A program made the position numbers and the translations under genes. The notes beneath the pieces are model-generated. The model searched no databases, was not told the origin of the DNA, and saw only the letters and a list, made by a program, of their open reading frames with translations. Shown here piece after piece: positions 22,895 through 32,435 of a stretch of 45,305 nucleotides of DNA. Source of the stretch: Nitrospira sp. (GTDB taxonomy: Bacteria > Nitrospirota > Nitrospiria > Nitrospirales > Nitrospiraceae). Position 1 is the first letter of the stretch; each line of letters starts with the position of its first letter. The stretch lies in assembly GCA_022226935.1 (NCBI GenBank), contig CP092081.1:2104090-2149394 (forward strand). The letters are read 5' to 3'.

Positions 22895-24688
22895 TTACAG
22901 GACCTGTACAACGAGTTGGAGATGAACACCATGGTCCTGCAAGTTGCCCTCGCCGCCCCGGACGTGATTCAGTTGCTGGCCCCAATATACTTCGAATCGG
23001 GCCCGTTCCTGAGGGAGGATTATCCAGCGCAGCCCAGCCCCGATGCTGGCCAAGGTGTGCGGATCAGGAGTATCGCCTTTGGCATTCCACGCATGTCCGA
23101 AATCGACAAATTGAGCGAATTGCAACCGATCTTCACCCGATGCGAACCGCAGTAACGGAAATCGAGACTCGAACGAGGCCAGCACGGCGTCATCCCGCAC
23201 CAATGTATTCTCGCGATACCCGCGCACGCTGAAGCGGCCTCCTACGGGCATTTGCTCAAGGGGAAACAGCCGGTCGCTTGCCAGCTGCGCCGCCACGCGC
23301 CCCAACAACTGAACGCCCCACCAGTCATCCAACCGTTTGACGACCTGGACCTGACTTAACCAGGAGACGAACTGTCCATCGGGCAGAGGGCCGCTATTGA
23401 TCGTGGCGCTCAACACGTTCAAGCCGATGCTGACCCGCGATAGTGCGGCAAACACCAACGAGGGAGAACGATGCGTATATTCCTGACTGAATCTCAGCGC
23501 GCTGACCGTGGCGACTCCTGTCGTGGAAGACCCGGGAATAAACAGGGAAGGGAGGCCCGGAGCATCAAACGCAGACGTGGTCTTTAAATATAAATGCTCG
23601 CCGGTCAAGGTCACGGCGAACTCGTCCGTCACCGTCCGATAGACCGGCTGTCTCAAGGCGAGGCCGATCACTTGAGAGTCCACGTTCAAATCCAGGGATC
23701 GGAACGGATTTTCGACGACGAGAAAGGCATTGCGCCGATAGTAGGCACTCAAGGTCGTCTCATATCTATTGAGGGGGAGGCTATACGAGGTGTCGATGAT
23801 GGGGTTGACGCCATGTGAGCGCCCATAGGTAAACATGAATTGATCGCCGTGACCGGTCACATTCTGGTGTGCCACTGTGGCCAGGCCGCGTTCGGCGCCA
23901 ACCGTCGGTGTTTGATAGTTGTTGAACTCCAGCCAGGCCCTGAATGGAGTCGCGTCTTTGACGCGCACGTTCAAGACGCTCTCGCCGCGAATATCGCCAG
24001 GTTTGAGTTCTGCATTGATCCGTTCGATGCGAGGATCTTGCTGAAGCAGTTGTATGCGCTCCTGAAGCGGATAAATGTTGAGCGGTGTTGAGAGCCCGCG
24101 TGCCACACGGTCGTGGAGATAGGCGCTTCGAAACCACTGATTGCCCTCGACGTCGATGCGCGCCAGTGTCCCTTCGACTATCTGAATGACGATCGTGCCG
24201 AACGTCACGTCCTGGTCCGGGATCACCGCCCCGGATGTGAGATACCCATTGTTCACATACAAGAGGGTGAGGGCGAGACGAACTCGCTCCAAATCTTCGG
24301 TCGTGAGTGTTCGATTGCGATAGGGAGCGGTCACTTCGGCCAGTTCGGTGTCGGAAAAGACGGTACTGCCGGTCACATGGATGTCATGCACAAAAACTCG
24401 AATGTTTCCCAACCGGCTATCCGGCGGTGTTGGAGGTGTCACCGGTACCTCCGGAAGAATCGAGCTGGGAGGCGCCGTCGGCGGACCTTTGAACTCTTCC
24501 TTCAGCGGGGCTGGCGGTTTTCCCGATCGGCCGGTCGGATCAAAAATCGGCGGGAGGACGGGTGCCACCTGGGCTAGCGCGTGAGTCTCGATGAGACAGA
24601 GGCTCATCATAAGGCTGAGACGCAGAGATCGACTCGTGAAGATCTGCAATGACAATTCGGTGACCTCTCCGCCGACAGGCCGGCTCAA
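22895..24688 (-). CDS. Two-partner secretion outer-membrane transporter (TpsB; ShlB/FhaC/HecB family)
   Basis: TpsB proteins are Omp85-type barrels that carry TpsA exoproteins across the outer membrane. The 597-residue product has a signal peptide, a Pro-rich stretch (about 40-90), a POTRA_2 domain (IRVFVHDIHVTGSTVFSDTELAEV), a second POTRA (VEGTLARIDVEGNQWFR), and a 16-strand barrel with the family lid-loop motif VRGYRE in GGRFSVRGYRENTL and a terminal aromatic-rich strand (VHLQLVVQVL). The start is a TTG 4 nt after the TpsA1 stop; another TTG at residue 12 with GGAGAGG upstream is equally possible. One TpsB probably serves both TpsA genes. Confidence 0.9.
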   Translation of the reverse strand: MSRPVGGEVTELSLQIFTSRSLRLSLMMSLCLIETHALAQVAPVLPPIFDPTGRSGKPPAPLKEEFKGPPTAPPSSILPEVPVTPPTPPDSRLGNIRVFVHDIHVTGSTVFSDTELAEVTAPYRNRTLTTEDLERVRLALTLLYVNNGYLTSGAVIPDQDVTFGTIVIQIVEGTLARIDVEGNQWFRSAYLHDRVARGLSTPLNIYPLQERIQLLQQDPRIERINAELKPGDIRGESVLNVRVKDATPFRAWLEFNNYQTPTVGAERGLATVAHQNVTGHGDQFMFTYGRSHGVNPIIDTSYSLPLNRYETTLSAYYRRNAFLVVENPFRSLDLNVDSQVIGLALRQPVYRTVTDEFAVTLTGEHLYLKTTSAFDAPGLPSLFIPGSSTTGVATVSALRFSQEYTHRSPSLVFAALSRVSIGLNVLSATINSGPLPDGQFVSWLSQVQVVKRLDDWWGVQLLGRVAAQLASDRLFPLEQMPVGGRFSVRGYRENTLVRDDAVLASFESRFPLLRFASGEDRLQFAQFVDFGHAWNAKGDTPDPHTLASIGAGLRWIILPQERARFEVYWGQQLNHVRGGEGNLQDHGVHLQLVVQVL

Positions 24689-24692
24689 CCTG

Positions 24693-27600
24693 TCATGATC
24701 GGCAACCTGTTCTCCAATTCGTCCCCTCGCGTTGGGACAGGGAGTTCAACTGTTCAATCCATGGTTTCCCAGGGACATCTGCGTATTGAAGGACATGAAC
24801 GGGGCCATCAATGGCAAAAGCGGAGTGTGGGGAAGGCACCTCATCGGTTGTCCAAGCCAAGGGGCTCATCAGCCAACCGCCTGGCTCGACAGGAAGCGCA
24901 TCCCGCCCGGCGACCACGAGGCTGCTCATGTGACCATTCGCCTGTGCGGCACAGCGTTGTTGCAATAAGTACTGCCCGTGCAACGGACGTTGCGGCAGGG
25001 TGGCCAAGATGTTGCTCAGGTTGGACAGGGGAGATTGAATGTTTACCGAGCCGCTCAATCCGAACTGAGACGACGCACTCACGAGGCTGGTCTGGTCGGC
25101 AAGAAATGTTCCGGCGATGATGTTGATGTTGCCGCCCGCTCCCTGCACAGCTTCCGCGCGTACTTGACTGTTCTGAAGGGTGACGACCGCCGGATCCAGC
25201 AGAATATTTCCGCCGGATGTATTGGGTCCGCCCTGAACGGAAGTGTCGATCTGGCTGTTGACGAGACGGATTGAATCAATAGCTTGGATGACAATATTAC
25301 CGCCGCTGGCTTGCTTTGCTTCCGTCGACAACATTCCATTCTGACTCAAGAACTGAGACCCGGCATTGATGGTAATGTTTCCAGCGTTGCCGGAGCCGGT
25401 GCTGCTAGCCGTAATCGAGGCCCCGCCGCCTAGGGTTACGGATTCAGCGGCGGCGATCGTCACCGCTCCACCGGGTCCGGCTCCAGAGCTGTTGGTGCTG
25501 ATCGTGGTGCCTTGGTCGATCTTCAGATTTTTCGCATTGAAGATGGCGTTCCCGGCAGGGGCTGCTCCGGCAGAGTCGGTATGAATGTTGGAACTCGTGG
25601 TCAAGCTGATTGTATCCGCTGCCATGATGATGGATGCCGGGAGGGTCGCGGATGTGCCACCGCTCACGGCGGTGCTCACTTCAGTATTGTTAAGTGCAAT
25701 GAGCCTTGCCGGGTCTGTATCTCCAGGGGCAAGACCGGATATGGCCACGGTTCCTCCCCGTCCGGAGGTACTGTCTTCACCTGAGCCGCCACTGGCAAGG
25801 AGTGATCTGGGCTGGCCGTCGTTGATCAGGGTGCCGTCCGGGTTCACGTTCGACCGCAAGGTGCTGACATTGAGGGCGATATTTCCTGCCGGTGCCGGGC
25901 TGGTCGTAGAGGAAAAAATCAGAGTTCTTCCGCTCATGGTCATGGTATCTGCTGTGATTGTAATGGTTCCCGGAGGCAGGGCCCCTGTCCCACCTTCTAC
26001 CGCCGTACTCATCTGAGCATTGTAAAGCGCAACTACGCGGGCTGCATCCGTTGGTTCAGGGCCAGGGCCAGAAATGGTTATGGTCCCCGGTGCACCGGCC
26101 GTGCTATCTAAACGTCCGCTGGGACTATTGAAAAAAACTCGATTGGCGTTTGTGATCGGCGTGCCATCCGGATTTACGTTCACTCGCAAGGTGTTGACGT
26201 TGAGTACAATATCTCCCGCCGGAGCCGGTGCTGAGGCGCCCGAGGTTGTGACAAGGATAGTCAGATTACTGAGCGTCACAGTGTCCGCTGTGATGACGAT
26301 TGGAGCGGGTATCGGCGAGGATCCGCCAACCGCAAAGGTGTCCACCTCCGTATTACTGAGCATGACTAGTTTGGCAAGGTCTGTGGTTCCGGGGGCGGGT
26401 CCCGAGATCGTGACGGTTCCCGGCGGTCCGGCTGTGCTGTCAGGATGCTCGGTAGGGCTACCGATCAGTATGGGCCTTCCTTCGATGAACGATCCATCTG
26501 GGTTCCAATTGGACCACAACTGATTGACGTGTAACGACACAGGCCCTGCCGGCGCAGGGCCGTTGGCAGTCGTATAAATCTCCACTTGGTCGCTGAGCGT
26601 CAGTAAGTCCGCCGCAATGGTGATCCCTCCTGGTAGAGATGCCCCAGTCCCGCCAAACGATCGCGTGTGGAGAATGGTGTCGTTGAGACTGATCGTCCTT
26701 GCGATGCTTCCAGGACCATTGACTCCCTGGATCGTAATATGACCGGCGTTACCTGCCGTGCTCGCTGTGCTTCTGCTGGTACTCTCAATCAATACTCCAG
26801 TTTCAGAAATGATCGGGTTCGTAATCAAACTCTCCGGAGAAACATGCAAACGAATCGGGCCTCCTCTTGTGGTCATGGTCCCCACATTGAATGTGATGTT
26901 GCCCGCAGGAGCGGCTCCGAATGTATCTGCCGTAATATAGGTTCCGTTATTCAAAATGATTTGATCGGCCGTGATAGTGATAGCCCCTCGTGTATTGGTG
27001 TGGGTCGCAGTATTTCCATGCATAGTCGTACTGAGGGAGGCATTGTCCAGGGTCACGCTTTCGGCTGCGCTTCCTGTTCCCTCGGTCCCCTGAACCCTGA
27101 GCGTCCCCGCGTTTCCACCATTGTCTGCATTGGCCAGGATGGCCGCTCCACTTTCCAACAGAATGTTTGATGCGGAGAGGGTAACGGTTCCGCCAATTTC
27201 GGGAGTCGGTGGACTAACGCCTGGGCTTGTCATAGTTGCGGCGATCGTCGAGTCATTCAATACAAACTGACCGCTACGAATAGCCACGCTACCGCTTCCG
27301 CTCCCACTGACTTCGATGAGGGACCTTTCCAGAATATGGATCGTTCCAAGCGCGCCAAAGGATTGACCATTCACGCCGGGGGCTTGCTCTAACGTTCCGG
27401 CTAGGATTTCCCCTGGTGAGGCGATACTTGCCAGATTGATCTGCCCCGCGGGAGCTGAAAGACGAGCGGACTGGGGGGAACCATTTTCCAGTAAGCCGGC
27501 GCGAATCTCGATATTCCCGCCGACGAGTGAAAGCGCGTGCCCCTCAGAAACCGCCAGTTGGCCACCATGCACCGTGATGGCTCCGGGGTTTGATCCCAGA

Positions 27601-28157
27601 AACCCAAAGGCTGCCACCGGCGCGCTGGAGAGAGCCGCATCTTGCGGTCCTGGCATGGCGGTGAATCGCGCCCCGTCCCCTAAGCGAAGATAGTCCGCCG
27701 TCGTGAAACTCACCGAGCCTCCGACGTTCAAGGATGCCTGGGGGCCGAAGACGATCCCGGCGGGATTCATCAGAAACACGTTGGCGCCGCCGAAGCCGGT
27801 CGTCTGGATGGTGCCGAAGATGTTGGATGGGTTCCCGCCGGTCACGCGGCCCAGAATGTTGGTAGTTGTCAGACCCGACTCGTTGAGAAAGTTGGCGATG
27901 TGACTCGCTGGCACGCCGAACTCTCCGAAGCTGTGAAAGAGATTGGGGCCGTTGCCCGGCCTGGTCCCGCCGGTGATATCGAAGGTGGCGGCATGGTTGG
28001 TGATGGTGGTATTCAGCCCCGACGACGTGATCGGCGCAGTCGCCTGGGTATGACCAGGATTCGGCACCAAAGATTGGAGCAACCAACAGACACACAATGC
28101 CGCGCTGAGATGCGAGTGGTTCCTGTCACCAAGGTCAGCCAGCCCACGGCTCCGCAT
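24693..28157 (-). CDS. Filamentous-haemagglutinin-type exoprotein TpsA1 with tandem repeats
   Basis: The 1154-residue product has a signal peptide and then the TPS secretion domain of haemagglutinin-type exoproteins: PITSSGLNTTITN, DITGGTRPGNGPNLFHSFGEF, NILGRVTGGNPSNIFGTIQT, NVFLMNPAGIVFGPQASLNVGGS. These are the sites normally recognised by TpsB. The middle (about residues 400-850) holds four to five repeats of about 110 residues; the rest is Ala/Gly/Ser/Thr-rich beta-helix sequence. The C-terminus carries CAAQANGHMSS, VVAGRDALP and GWLMSP, shared with TpsA2 and resembling the VTGRGGLPP-type tails I know from cyanobacterial TPS proteins. Expected location is the cell surface or medium. It may be an adhesin or biofilm protein; no toxin domain is visible. 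Confidence 0.88.
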   Translation of the reverse strand: MRSRGLADLGDRNHSHLSAALCVCWLLQSLVPNPGHTQATAPITSSGLNTTITNHAATFDITGGTRPGNGPNLFHSFGEFGVPASHIANFLNESGLTTTNILGRVTGGNPSNIFGTIQTTGFGGANVFLMNPAGIVFGPQASLNVGGSVSFTTADYLRLGDGARFTAMPGPQDAALSSAPVAAFGFLGSNPGAITVHGGQLAVSEGHALSLVGGNIEIRAGLLENGSPQSARLSAPAGQINLASIASPGEILAGTLEQAPGVNGQSFGALGTIHILERSLIEVSGSGSGSVAIRSGQFVLNDSTIAATMTSPGVSPPTPEIGGTVTLSASNILLESGAAILANADNGGNAGTLRVQGTEGTGSAAESVTLDNASLSTTMHGNTATHTNTRGAITITADQIILNNGTYITADTFGAAPAGNITFNVGTMTTRGGPIRLHVSPESLITNPIISETGVLIESTSRSTASTAGNAGHITIQGVNGPGSIARTISLNDTILHTRSFGGTGASLPGGITIAADLLTLSDQVEIYTTANGPAPAGPVSLHVNQLWSNWNPDGSFIEGRPILIGSPTEHPDSTAGPPGTVTISGPAPGTTDLAKLVMLSNTEVDTFAVGGSSPIPAPIVITADTVTLSNLTILVTTSGASAPAPAGDIVLNVNTLRVNVNPDGTPITNANRVFFNSPSGRLDSTAGAPGTITISGPGPEPTDAARVVALYNAQMSTAVEGGTGALPPGTITITADTMTMSGRTLIFSSTTSPAPAGNIALNVSTLRSNVNPDGTLINDGQPRSLLASGGSGEDSTSGRGGTVAISGLAPGDTDPARLIALNNTEVSTAVSGGTSATLPASIIMAADTISLTTSSNIHTDSAGAAPAGNAIFNAKNLKIDQGTTISTNSSGAGPGGAVTIAAAESVTLGGGASITASSTGSGNAGNITINAGSQFLSQNGMLSTEAKQASGGNIVIQAIDSIRLVNSQIDTSVQGGPNTSGGNILLDPAVVTLQNSQVRAEAVQGAGGNINIIAGTFLADQTSLVSASSQFGLSGSVNIQSPLSNLSNILATLPQRPLHGQYLLQQRCAAQANGHMSSLVVAGRDALPVEPGGWLMSPLAWTTDEVPSPHSAFAIDGPVHVLQYADVPGKPWIEQLNSLSQREGTNWRTGCRS
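25590..26960 (-). repeat. Tandem coding repeats, about 330 bp each, in TpsA1
   Basis: Four to five successive units of about 110 residues share the pattern ITADTVTLS, PAPAGDIVLNVNTLR, NVNPDGT, DSTAGAPGTITISGP, TDAARVVALYNAQMSTA and GGTGALPPG. Equivalent points fall near 26900, 26600, 26280, 25950 and 25620. Copies are diverged, so recent slippage is unlikely, but the number may vary between strains. Confidence 0.72.
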
Positions 28158-28198
28158 AACGCTCGCTTTCCATGAACCGTTTTCGTAGGTGCCCGATG

Positions 28199-31100
28199 TC
28201 AGGAGCCACAGGCGATTGCCTGATTCGATACACCTCGTTGCGGTGGTGAATCCAGTTTCTTGAATCCTGGGTCCGAATATTCCTGGCTTCGGGGTGACTG
28301 CGCGAAGGCTCCATCGGGGGTTGAGTAAGCGTGCGGCGCCGACTCGTCGTCAGCGAGCAACGCCATGGGGCTCATCAGCCAATCGCCTGGTTCGGGCGGA
28401 AGCGCATCCCGCCCGGCCACCACAAAGCTGCTTAGTCGTCCATTGATCTGTGCCGCGCAACGCTGGGTGAGGAGAGGTTGCGCCTGTTGTGAGCGTTGAG
28501 CAAGCGTGGCTAAGGTACCGCTCAAGTTGGAAATCGGCGATTGAATGTTCACGGTGCCGCTCAACCCAAATTGAGATGACGCGCTGACCACACTCGTCGG
28601 ATCGGCCAGAAACGTCCCCGCAATGATGTTGATGTTGCCGCCTGCTCCTTGCTCGGCTTGCGCGAGGACCTGGCTATTTTGCAAGGTGACCACGGCCGGG
28701 TCAAGGATGATGTTGCCCCCGGACGTGTTGAGCCCCCCTTTGACCGACGTGTTCAATTGGCTGTTGATGAGCCGGATCGAATCGGTGGCCTGCACGCTGA
28801 TATTGCCGCCGCTCGCTTGGCTGGCTTCCGTTGTCACGGCGGCATGCTGGCTGAGAAATTGGATTCCCGCATTGATCGCAATATTCCCGGCATTCGCCGG
28901 CCCGGTGCTGCTGGCGGAAATTGCCGCGCCGTTATTCAGAGTGACGGATTGGCCGGCGGTGAGGCGAGTATCTCCCCCAACGCCAGAATCCGGAGCGGTG
29001 CCGATTGAACGGCTAAAGATTCCGCCGGCTGTACCGTCGACCATGGTCCCTGCAACCGAGATTCGATCCGTGGCGTGAATAGTCACGTCTCCACCGCGAC
29101 CGCTCCCGGTTGTCCCGCTGTTGATTTGTGCCCCGTTGGCGACAATCAAGGAGTCGGTAGTGATGGACACGGTGCCTGCATCGCCGCAAGGGCCAGTGCA
29201 GAAGTCACTTCCCACTGTTCTGGTGAAAATCCCGCTCCCACGGCGGCTTCCGAGGTTAAACGACGGTTCGTTCGGCTCTTGAGAGCGTTCTCCGGAGAGG
29301 ACGGCTCGATTGGTTGTAAGGGTCACGTTGCCTCCACGCCCGCTGGTTTGTGTGCTACTGTCTATTCTGGCGCCGCCCATGACCTCCACCTCTGGTGTTG
29401 TTATGACAATCGCTCCGGCATCCCCCCGAGTACCGACCAGGGGGTCTCCAAACGAGTTCGTGAAGAGTCCGGTGGGCCGTACCCCTGCTCCGGGGCTGGA
29501 AGGGTCGTCTGAGAGCGTGAGGTGGTCAGTTGCCGTTATCCGAATCGCTCCTGCTGTTCCGTCTCCCCTGGTCTGACTAGTGATCGTGCTGCCGTTCCGA
29601 AGCTCGATCGTTTTCCCCGTAATCGTAATTCCGCCGCCCGGGTGAAGCCACGTCGTCACATCCATCTGCGAAGAGTCAGCAATCACGCTCCCGCCATCAA
29701 TCCGAATATTCCCTGCGCGTTGGAAACCGCTGGCGCCGAGTCCCGACAACTCTCGCAGCTGAACGTCACGGGCTGAAAGGGTGATGTCGCCACCACTGCC
29801 GCCCAAATCGGCAATGGTCAAGATCGTCGATGTTGCGAGTCGGATGGTATCCGCTGTCATCGTCACGTTCCCGGCAGAGCCTGCGGCTTCCTGGCCGAGA
29901 ATAAGCGCGGGAAACACTCCGGTATTGATGAGAGCGTTTTCCAACCGGATATTCGTCGCAGAGATGGTGACGTTGCCGCCTTGTCCCCCCGACGATCCGG
30001 TTGTGCCGGTGTCAATAAAGGTTTCCATGCCGGTAAGGATTGCCTGAAGATCACCCGTTCGGAAGGTGACGTTGCCGGCCCGACCGGCCCCGGAGGTATG
30101 GGTGTCAATGAGGGTCAAGAAATCTTCCGCATGAGCGGTCACTGCCATAGTGGCTGACTCCAGTCGAATCTCGCCTGCATTCCCAAAATTGGAAGCCCTT
30201 GCAGTGAGCGCGGGAACCGTGCTGGCCCTTATCGTCAGGTCGTCTGTTACCAGTATATCGATCGCGGTGGCAGCTCCTGCGGCACTCCCGGTATCGGCCG
30301 AGATGGTCGAGTTGTCCATCACTAATCTGCCGCCTCGAATTTTTACCGTGCCGGCCGCATCCCCCGAGACATCCACTGTCGAGCCACCTGAAAGTGAGAT
30401 GGTGCCCATGTTCGTGTGTGATGATCCATTGATGTTCGGGCCTGATTGCAGGCTTGAAGCCAGGATCTCCCCTGGTGAGGCTACGCTGACCAAATTGATC
30501 TGGCCGTCAGGGGAAACGATGCGAGCGGCCTGAACGTTATCTGGAGCGAGGATGGCTCCCTCAACGGTGATGTTTCCGCCCAGGAGTGAGAGTCCTTGAG
30601 CAGGGTTGACGGCCAGCTGGCCACCCTGAACAATAATGGCCGCGGGATTTGCCGTCAGGAATCCAAACGCTGCCACCGGCGCACTGGAAATAGATGCGTC
30701 CTGAGGCCCAGGGATCGCCGTGAACCTTCCGCCATCTGCAAAGCGCAGATAATCAGCGGTAGTGAAGCTCACCGATCCCCCGACATTCAGCGACGCATTC
30801 GGACCGAACAGGATTCCGGACGGATTCATCAAGAACAGATTGGCACTTCCGAAGCCGGTGGTTTGAATCGTGCCGAAGATGCTCGTTGGGTTGCCGCCGG
30901 TGACGCGTCCAAGAATATTGGCGGTGGGGGTCGCCGTTTCATTCACGAAGTTGGCGATAGTGTTGGCAGGAACGCCGAAGGCTCCGAAGCTATGAAAGAG
31001 GTTGGGACCGTTCCCCGGGCGTGTCCCCCCAGTGATGGTGAATTGTGTCGTGCCCGTGGGGCCCGCGATCGGTGTACTCACCTGTGTATTGAGACCGGAA

Positions 31101-31261
31101 GATGTGATCGGGGCAGCCTGTGAATGGGCGAGTTGATTCGTCAACAGGATCACGATACCGCAGGTTACTGCTATCAGAAGTGACCTCCACGGGGCACGGC
31201 GACATCGGCGGGCCCTCTTAGAAGGAGTTGCTGCCGTCGCATCCGGACAATGACGGTTCAT
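28199..31261 (-). CDS. Filamentous-haemagglutinin-type exoprotein TpsA2
   Basis: This 1020-residue exoprotein has a basic N-terminus and signal peptide (SLLIAVTCGIVILLTNQLAHSQA), the TPS secretion domain (PITSSGLNTQVST, TITGGTRPGNGPNLFHSFGAF, NILGRVTGGNPTSIFGTIQT, NLFLMNPSGILFGPNASLNVGGS), a long Gly/Ala/Thr-rich beta-helix region, and the same C-terminal block as TpsA1 (CAAQINGRLSS, VVAGRDALP, DWLMSP). It lacks the 110-residue repeats. N- and C-terminal parts are nearly identical in pattern to TpsA1 while the middles differ, so the two seem to have duplicated and then diverged in the exposed shaft. Gaps to its neighbours are 24 and 41 nt. Surface adhesion or matrix formation is the best guess. 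Confidence 0.88.
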   Translation of the reverse strand: MNRHCPDATAATPSKRARRCRRAPWRSLLIAVTCGIVILLTNQLAHSQAAPITSSGLNTQVSTPIAGPTGTTQFTITGGTRPGNGPNLFHSFGAFGVPANTIANFVNETATPTANILGRVTGGNPTSIFGTIQTTGFGSANLFLMNPSGILFGPNASLNVGGSVSFTTADYLRFADGGRFTAIPGPQDASISSAPVAAFGFLTANPAAIIVQGGQLAVNPAQGLSLLGGNITVEGAILAPDNVQAARIVSPDGQINLVSVASPGEILASSLQSGPNINGSSHTNMGTISLSGGSTVDVSGDAAGTVKIRGGRLVMDNSTISADTGSAAGAATAIDILVTDDLTIRASTVPALTARASNFGNAGEIRLESATMAVTAHAEDFLTLIDTHTSGAGRAGNVTFRTGDLQAILTGMETFIDTGTTGSSGGQGGNVTISATNIRLENALINTGVFPALILGQEAAGSAGNVTMTADTIRLATSTILTIADLGGSGGDITLSARDVQLRELSGLGASGFQRAGNIRIDGGSVIADSSQMDVTTWLHPGGGITITGKTIELRNGSTITSQTRGDGTAGAIRITATDHLTLSDDPSSPGAGVRPTGLFTNSFGDPLVGTRGDAGAIVITTPEVEVMGGARIDSSTQTSGRGGNVTLTTNRAVLSGERSQEPNEPSFNLGSRRGSGIFTRTVGSDFCTGPCGDAGTVSITTDSLIVANGAQINSGTTGSGRGGDVTIHATDRISVAGTMVDGTAGGIFSRSIGTAPDSGVGGDTRLTAGQSVTLNNGAAISASSTGPANAGNIAINAGIQFLSQHAAVTTEASQASGGNISVQATDSIRLINSQLNTSVKGGLNTSGGNIILDPAVVTLQNSQVLAQAEQGAGGNINIIAGTFLADPTSVVSASSQFGLSGTVNIQSPISNLSGTLATLAQRSQQAQPLLTQRCAAQINGRLSSFVVAGRDALPPEPGDWLMSPMALLADDESAPHAYSTPDGAFAQSPRSQEYSDPGFKKLDSPPQRGVSNQAIACGS

Positions 31262-31285
31262 TGCGCAATCTTCTCAATGTGACGG

Positions 31286-31588
31286 TCAGTAACACTGACA
31301 CGAGCAGATACCGTTTGATGAATAGTTATGGCAGGTCCCGCCGCCACCGATGCATGGGGTTCCCGGGTTCGAGCATTTCATTCCTCCGGTGCAGGTTCCG
31401 TTTTCTGCCTGCATCGATCCCGAGTTTTGCGTAGACCTGCAGAAGCCAGTTTTCCCATTTTTGCCATCGGTTACTGTTCCTGTGTCGCAATCGACCGTGA
31501 CCGTGGTACATCCCCCCAAAGCGGCGAGAAGAATGGCGGACCATAGGATGCCGCCACACACGCTGAGAATCGATTTAGATCTATCCAT
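31286..31588 (-). CDS. Small cysteine-rich lipoprotein
   Basis: The 100-residue product starts at an ATG with AAGGAGG upstream. It has a lipoprotein signal with a good lipobox (LAALGGC, Cys27), so it should be lipid-anchored. The mature part contains nine further Cys (33, 49, 65, 71, 78, 85, 94, 96, 98) in a Gly/Thr/Asn-rich sequence ending in CSCQCY. This suggests a disulfide-stabilised knot or metal binding. No known family is recognised. It starts 46 nt after the unknown exported protein and ends 24 nt before TpsA2, inside the TPS gene series. Confidence 0.72.
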   Translation of the reverse strand: MDRSKSILSVCGGILWSAILLAALGGCTTVTVDCDTGTVTDGKNGKTGFCRSTQNSGSMQAENGTCTGGMKCSNPGTPCIGGGGTCHNYSSNGICSCQCY

Positions 31589-31634
31589 CGGACCCTCCTT
31601 CAGTGAGGATGCTTGCGCGAGCGCCATCAATCGC

Positions 31635-32435
31635 CTAGCGCGGTTTGTCGTCTACCGTTCGTGCTTCGATCGCGAGTGTCCTCAGCGCGTCATCGATTGG
31701 TTGCTCAACGATATTCTCACTTGACTTTACCCCAGTCACCGGCATGAGCATGATTGTCCCCGGCGTTCTTGTGTATCCCAGATACAATCGATTGAGAGCT
31801 GGAATTTCCATGACGAAGATTGCGAGGCTTGCTATCTCCTTATCCTTTGTCAGTTCGCTTCGTCGTCTGAAGAGTTGTCTGATGAGATTCCTTGCGCCCC
31901 ATTGGATGATTTTGCCGCTTTTTTTGTCGCCGCCTAACTTCACTGTGATGGCAGAGAGGGCCTCCTGTTTGGCAGCGGCAGCAATAGGAACGATAAATTG
32001 CACCACTCTTTTTTGCGCGAAGAGCATTTCAGCGTTACCGTCATAGCTCTGTAATTGCGTGAGGCCGATTCGAAAGACCGGAAAGGGAGGCAGCGCCACA
32101 AGTTCTCCTGCCGTCACTTGAGGCAAGGATTCAAACCCCAACCGCTCCGCATAGGACGCGTCCTTTCCAATAAACTGTCGTAAGGTCACTACGCCCGTTG
32201 TTTGCGCGACGGTCTTGGCCAAGGAGAATCCATCTTCCGAGGCGATCAGGACTTTGTTGATCCGTTCACTAGTCAGATTGCTCTGCTGCGTGGTATCGAT
32301 GGTATCCGCAGCGATTGCCGCCTCCGTGGTGCCTAGCATGAGCAGAACGGGGAACAGCAGAAGGCGTCCGTTTCGCAGGAGCAACGGACGGCGTTCAGTG
32401 CCGACGGATCTCGACATAGAATGATTCTTGCGCAT
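31635..32435 (-). CDS. Exported protein of unknown function
   Basis: The 266-residue product has a signal peptide (basic start, then LLLFPVLLMLGTTEAAIAA). The mature part is soluble, with FSLAKTVAQTTGVVTLRQFIGKDASYAERLGF, PPFPVFRIGLTQLQSY, a KKSGKIIQWGARNLIRQLFRRRSE helix, and strands such as IASLAIFVMEIPALNRLYLGYTRTPG. I do not recognise a family. The chosen ATG lies 8-9 nt after GGAGAG and makes the gene overlap the end of the upstream peptidase gene by 41 nt in another frame; a second ATG 18 nt further is also possible. The overlap implies co-expression, and a partner or inhibitor of the peptidase is conceivable (inference). Confidence 0.65.
   Translation of the reverse strand: MRKNHSMSRSVGTERRPLLLRNGRLLLFPVLLMLGTTEAAIAADTIDTTQQSNLTSERINKVLIASEDGFSLAKTVAQTTGVVTLRQFIGKDASYAERLGFESLPQVTAGELVALPPFPVFRIGLTQLQSYDGNAEMLFAQKRVVQFIVPIAAAAKQEALSAITVKLGGDKKSGKIIQWGARNLIRQLFRRRSELTKDKEIASLAIFVMEIPALNRLYLGYTRTPGTIMLMPVTGVKSSENIVEQPIDDALRTLAIEARTVDDKPR

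Noticed and set aside
31773..31785. GTATC-CCA-GATAC in the unknown exported protein gene
   Set aside because: The arms match but the spacer is 3 rather than 6 bp and the position is coding.
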